Shown here piece by piece: positions 35,268 to 39,562 of a stretch of DNA of 39,562 bases. The DNA comes from an uncultured Oscillospiraceae bacterium (GTDB lineage: Bacteria > Bacillota > Clostridia > Oscillospirales > Oscillospiraceae): positions 1 through 39,562 of the forward strand of contig CANQXG010000022.1 in the NCBI GenBank assembly GCA_947627735.1, given 5' to 3'. The first letter of the stretch is position 1. Every line of letters begins with the position of its first letter. Below the pieces are notes generated by a model, which did not search any database, was not told the DNA's origin, and saw only the letters and a program-made list of their open reading frames with translations. Position numbers and translations under genes: made by a program.

Positions 35268-36824
35268 ATGAAAAAAGTAAAGATCGTCACCGCCGAAGAG
35301 GCGGCGCTGATGGTCAACGACGGCGACACCATCTCCACCGGCGGCTTTGTCAGCTGCGCCTGCCCCGAGGGTCTGACCAAGGCGCTGGAAAAGCGGTTCG
35401 TGGAGACCGGCCACCCCCGGGACCTGACGCTGTTCTTCGCGGCGGGCCAGGGCCACCGGGACGGCACCGGCGGCGACCACTTCGGCCATGAGGGCATGGT
35501 CAAGCGGGTGGTGGGCGGCCACTGGGACCGGGCGGCCAAGCTGGGCGAGCTGGCCCTGGCCAACAAGATCGAGGCCTATAACCTGCCCCAGGGCGTCATC
35601 ACCCACATGTACCGGGACATCGCCGCCCACAACATCGGCACCATCACCCACGTGGGGCTGTATACCTTCGTGGACCCCCGCAACGGCGGCGGCAAGCTCA
35701 ACGACGTCACCAAGGAGGACCTGGTCAAGCTGATCGAGATCGAGGGCGAGGAGCGGCTGCTGTACAAGAGCATCCCCATCGACGTGTGCTTCGTCCGCGG
35801 CTCTTACGCCGACGAGTACGGCAACTGCACCGTCCACCGGGAGATCGGCCCCCTGGACGTGACCGCCCAGTGCCAGGCCACCAAGAACTCCGGCGGCAAG
35901 GTCATCGTCCAGGTGGAGAAGATCGTCCAGGGCGGCAGCCTGGACCCCAAGCTGGTGAAGATCCCCGGCATCTACGTGGACGCCATCGTGGTGGGGTCCG
36001 TGGAGGACAACATGCAGTGTCTGGGCATGCCCTATGACGGGGCGCTGACCGGCGAGTTCCGCATCCCCGTGGACGCCATCCCCCCCATCCCCCTGGACGC
36101 CAAGAAGATCATCGCCCGCCGGGCCGCCATGGAGCTGCCCCAGGACGCCATCGTGAACCTGGGCACCGGCGCGCCGGAGAAGATCGCCAACGTGGCCGCC
36201 GAGGAGGGCATCTCCGACAAGATGACCCTGACCGTGGAGGCCGGCTCCATCGCCGGCGTGCCCTACGGCGGCACCCAGTTCGGCGCCGCGGCCAACTCCA
36301 TGGCCATATTGGACCACAACGTGCAGTTCGACTTCTACCAGGGCGGCGGCCTGGACGTGGCCTTCCTGGGCCTGGCGGAAACGGCCCCCAACGGGGATCT
36401 GAACGTGTCCAAGTTCGGCACCCGCCTGGCCGGCGCCGGCGGCTTCATCGACATCACCCAGAACGCCAAGAAGGTGGTCTACTGCGGCACCTTCACCGCC
36501 AAGGGCCTGAAGACCGAGTGCCGGGACGGCAAGCTGGTCATCACCCAGGAGGGCGCCAAGAAGAAGTTCGTCAACCAGGTGGAGCACATCACCTTCTCCG
36601 GCGTGTACGCCAACAAGGTCCATCAGCCGGTGCTGTACATCACCGAGCGGGCGGTGTTCCAGCTGCGGCCCGAGGGCGTCACCCTCATTGAGATCGCCCC
36701 CGGCGTGGACCTGCAGAAGGACGTGCTGGACCAGATGGAGTTCCGGCCCCAGATCGCCGAGGACCTGAAGCTGATGGACGAGCGCATCTTCCGGGACGAG
36801 CTGATGGGCCTGGCCAACGACTGA
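35268..36824 (+). CDS. Acyl-CoA:carboxylate CoA-transferase, propionate-CoA-transferase type
   Basis: 518 residues, family I CoA-transferase with alpha and beta halves fused. The catalytic Glu is E324 in TVEAGSIAGVPYGG, the same number as in propionate CoA-transferase, and the GGxxFGAAANS segment follows. It would move CoA from butyryl- or acetyl-CoA onto an acid, here possibly 3,4-dihydroxybutyrate or 4-hydroxybutyrate, releasing butyrate or acetate. It is not of the 4Hbt/Cat2 type usually paired with 4-hydroxybutyrate. Starts 15 bases after crt, with GGAGGG upstream. Confidence 0.92.
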   Translation: MKKVKIVTAEEAALMVNDGDTISTGGFVSCACPEGLTKALEKRFVETGHPRDLTLFFAAGQGHRDGTGGDHFGHEGMVKRVVGGHWDRAAKLGELALANKIEAYNLPQGVITHMYRDIAAHNIGTITHVGLYTFVDPRNGGGKLNDVTKEDLVKLIEIEGEERLLYKSIPIDVCFVRGSYADEYGNCTVHREIGPLDVTAQCQATKNSGGKVIVQVEKIVQGGSLDPKLVKIPGIYVDAIVVGSVEDNMQCLGMPYDGALTGEFRIPVDAIPPIPLDAKKIIARRAAMELPQDAIVNLGTGAPEKIANVAAEEGISDKMTLTVEAGSIAGVPYGGTQFGAAANSMAILDHNVQFDFYQGGGLDVAFLGLAETAPNGDLNVSKFGTRLAGAGGFIDITQNAKKVVYCGTFTAKGLKTECRDGKLVITQEGAKKKFVNQVEHITFSGVYANKVHQPVLYITERAVFQLRPEGVTLIEIAPGVDLQKDVLDQMEFRPQIAEDLKLMDERIFRDELMGLAND

Positions 36825-36840
36825 CAAAGGAGCGACGCAT

Positions 36841-38319
36841 ATGGCATTGATGACAGCCAAGGAATATATCGACAGTCTGCGCCGGATGGACACCCGGGTG
36901 TACATGTTCGGCGAGAAGATCGACAACTGGGTGGACCACCCCATGATCCGCCCCAGCATCAACTGCGTGGCCATGACCTACGCCCTGGCCCAGGACCCCC
37001 AGTATGAGGACCTGATGACCGCGACCAGCAGCCTCACCGGCCATAAGATCAACCGCTTCACCCACCTGCACCAGTCCACGGAGGACCTGGTGAAGAAGGT
37101 GAAGATGCAGCGTCTGGTGGGCCAGAAGACCGCCAGCTGCTTCCAGCGGTGCGTGGGCATGGACGCGTTCAACGCCGTGTTCTCCTCCACTTATGAGATC
37201 GACGAGAAGTACGGCACCCACTACCACGAGAATTTCAAGAAGTTCCTCGTCTACGTTCAGGACAACGACCTGACCGTGGACGGGGCCATGACCGACCCCA
37301 AGGGGGACCGGTCCAAGGCCCCCCACCTGCAGGCGGACCCGGACATGTACGTGCACGTGGTGGAGCGCCGGCCCGACGGCATCGTGGTCTGCGGCGCCAA
37401 GTGCCACCAGACCGGCTCCGTCAACTCCCACTGGCACATCTTCATGCCCACGATCAGCATGGGTCCGGAGGACGCGGACTGGGCGGTGAGCTTCGCCTGC
37501 CCCACCGACGCCGACGGCCTTTACATGATCTACGGCCGCCAGAGCTGCGACACCCGCAAGCTGGAGGAGGGCTGCGACATCGACGTGGGCAACGCCAAGT
37601 TCGGCGGCCAGGAGGCCCTGGTGGTGCTGGACCACGTGTTCATCCCCAACGACCACATCTTCCTCAACGGCGAGACCGAGTTCGCCGGCATGATCGTGGA
37701 GCGCTTCGCCGGCTACCACCGCCAGAGCTACGGCGGCTGCAAGGTGGGCGTGGGCGACGTGGTCATCGGCGCGGCGGCTCTGGCCGCGGAGTACAACGGC
37801 GTGGAGAAGGCCTCGGCGGTGAAGGATAAGCTCATCGAGATGACCCACCTGAACGAGACCCTCTATTCCTGCGGCATCGCCTGCTCCTGCGAGGGCTGCC
37901 CCACCAAGGCGGGCAACTACCAGATCGACCTGCTGCTGGCCAACGTGTGCAAGCAGAACGTGACCCGCTTCCCCTACGAGATCGTGCGTCTGGCGGAGGA
38001 CATCGCCGGCGGGCTCATGGTTACCATGCCCAGCCAGAAGGACTTTGACAGCGACCTGCCCGTGGGCCGGGAGGGCGAGACCATCGGCCAGATCTGCAAG
38101 AAGTATTTCGCCGCCAAGGAGGGCGTATCCACCGAGGACCGGCAGCGGATCATGCGTTTCCTGGAGAACATGTGTCTGGGCGCGGCGGCGGTGGGCTACC
38201 GCACCGAGTCCATGCACGGCGCCGGCTCCCCCCAGGCCCAGCGCATCATGATCGCCCGCCAGGGCAATATCCAGGGCAAGAAGCAGCTCGCCAAATCCAT
38301 CGCGGGCATCAAGGAATGA
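36841..38319 (+). CDS. abfD: 4-Hydroxybutyryl-CoA dehydratase / vinylacetyl-CoA isomerase
   Basis: FAD- and [4Fe-4S]-dependent radical dehydratase converting 4-hydroxybutyryl-CoA to crotonyl-CoA. 492 residues. All four cluster ligands are found: C100, C104, H293, C300 (C99, C103, H292 and C299 in the clostridial enzyme, shifted by one). Other family segments are NRFTHLHQS, MTDPKGDRS and HWHIFMPT. AAAGGAG precedes the ATG, 16 bases after the CoA-transferase. The enzyme is oxygen sensitive, so the host is anaerobic. It is known from aminobutyrate, succinate and 4-hydroxybutyrate fermentations; a location next to iol genes is unusual to my knowledge. Confidence 0.95.
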   Translation: MALMTAKEYIDSLRRMDTRVYMFGEKIDNWVDHPMIRPSINCVAMTYALAQDPQYEDLMTATSSLTGHKINRFTHLHQSTEDLVKKVKMQRLVGQKTASCFQRCVGMDAFNAVFSSTYEIDEKYGTHYHENFKKFLVYVQDNDLTVDGAMTDPKGDRSKAPHLQADPDMYVHVVERRPDGIVVCGAKCHQTGSVNSHWHIFMPTISMGPEDADWAVSFACPTDADGLYMIYGRQSCDTRKLEEGCDIDVGNAKFGGQEALVVLDHVFIPNDHIFLNGETEFAGMIVERFAGYHRQSYGGCKVGVGDVVIGAAALAAEYNGVEKASAVKDKLIEMTHLNETLYSCGIACSCEGCPTKAGNYQIDLLLANVCKQNVTRFPYEIVRLAEDIAGGLMVTMPSQKDFDSDLPVGREGETIGQICKKYFAAKEGVSTEDRQRIMRFLENMCLGAAAVGYRTESMHGAGSPQAQRIMIARQGNIQGKKQLAKSIAGIKE

Positions 38320-38335
38320 AAAGGAGAAAGGGACC

Positions 38336-39475
<1,140 letters not shown>

Positions 39476-39487
39476 GGAGGACGCGAA

Positions 39488-39562
39488 ATGAAAGTTATCG
39501 TATGTGTGAAGCAGGTGCCCGACACCTCCGGCAAGGTGGCGGTGAATCCGGACGGCACGCTG
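39488..39562 (+). CDS. etfB: Electron transfer flavoprotein beta subunit, 5' part only
   Basis: The first 25 codons read MKVIVCVKQVPDTSGKV and onward, the typical EtfB N terminus; the gene runs off the window. AAGGAGG precedes the ATG, 12 bases after bcd. EtfB with EtfA carries electrons from NADH to the acyl-CoA dehydrogenase; whether this is the bifurcating type cannot be judged from the fragment. Confidence 0.88.
   Translation, partial: MKVIVCVKQVPDTSGKVAVNPDGTL

Noticed and set aside
34434..36974. 846-codon minus-strand frame opposite crt and the CoA-transferase
   Set aside because: Antisense shadow of two well-supported genes; same compositional artefact.

Overview
The window looks like a chromosomal segment of a high-GC, spore-forming member of the Clostridia, most like the butyrate-producing Oscillospiraceae relatives. 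The reasons are a Gram-positive PolC, a spoIIGA-sigE pair, a Firmicute-type pyrH-frr-uppS-dxr-rseP-ispG-polC order, strong GGAGG ribosome sites, and Clostridial butyrate enzymes. This placement is inference; no 16S rRNA or other RNA gene is visible.

Layout. (1) 111-9612, minus strand: a housekeeping operon read pyrH, frr, uppS, dxr, rseP, ispG, polC. It has a good sigma-A promoter before pyrH, a 118-bp palindromic repeat between pyrH and frr, and no cdsA between uppS and dxr. (2) 9767-11286, plus strand: spoIIGA and sigE, ending in a bidirectional terminator. (3) 11337-18315, minus strand: an apparent eight-gene operon with four HAD hydrolases, a circularly permuted cofactor-independent phosphoglycerate mutase, an MgtC-like protein, a PfkB kinase and a PHP phosphoesterase. 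It starts at a near-consensus promoter with a CAAACGTTTG palindrome just after the start point. (4) 18680-19696: a divergent LacI-family regulator, followed by a convergent fifth HAD gene and a small membrane protein. (5) 21294-25772, minus strand: an ABC importer (fused double permease, ATPase, lipoprotein). (6) 26488 to the window end, plus strand: iolE, iolB, iolD, iolG, a split transketolase, a 4-hydroxybutyrate-dehydrogenase-like enzyme, crotonase, a propionate-CoA-transferase-like enzyme, 4-hydroxybutyryl-CoA dehydratase, acyl-CoA dehydrogenase and the start of etfB.

Two things stand out. First, the inositol cluster has no iolC (kinase), iolJ (aldolase) or iolA among its genes. What follows can be read step by step as a new route. 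A transketolase would take two carbons from 2-deoxy-5-keto-gluconate, leaving 3-hydroxy-4-oxobutanoate. That would be reduced, made into a CoA ester, dehydrated, reduced, dehydrated again by the radical 4-hydroxybutyryl-CoA dehydratase, and reduced to butyryl-CoA. The reactions are inferred; the gene identities are well supported. Second, the phosphoglycerate mutase has its C-terminal half encoded before its N-terminal half, with all metal ligands kept.

The LacI-type regulator may control both the HAD operon and the ABC importer, because similar operator-like sequences lie at the same distance from both promoters. What the importer carries, and what the five HAD enzymes (all lacking the usual second Asp of motif I) act on, cannot be read from the sequence.
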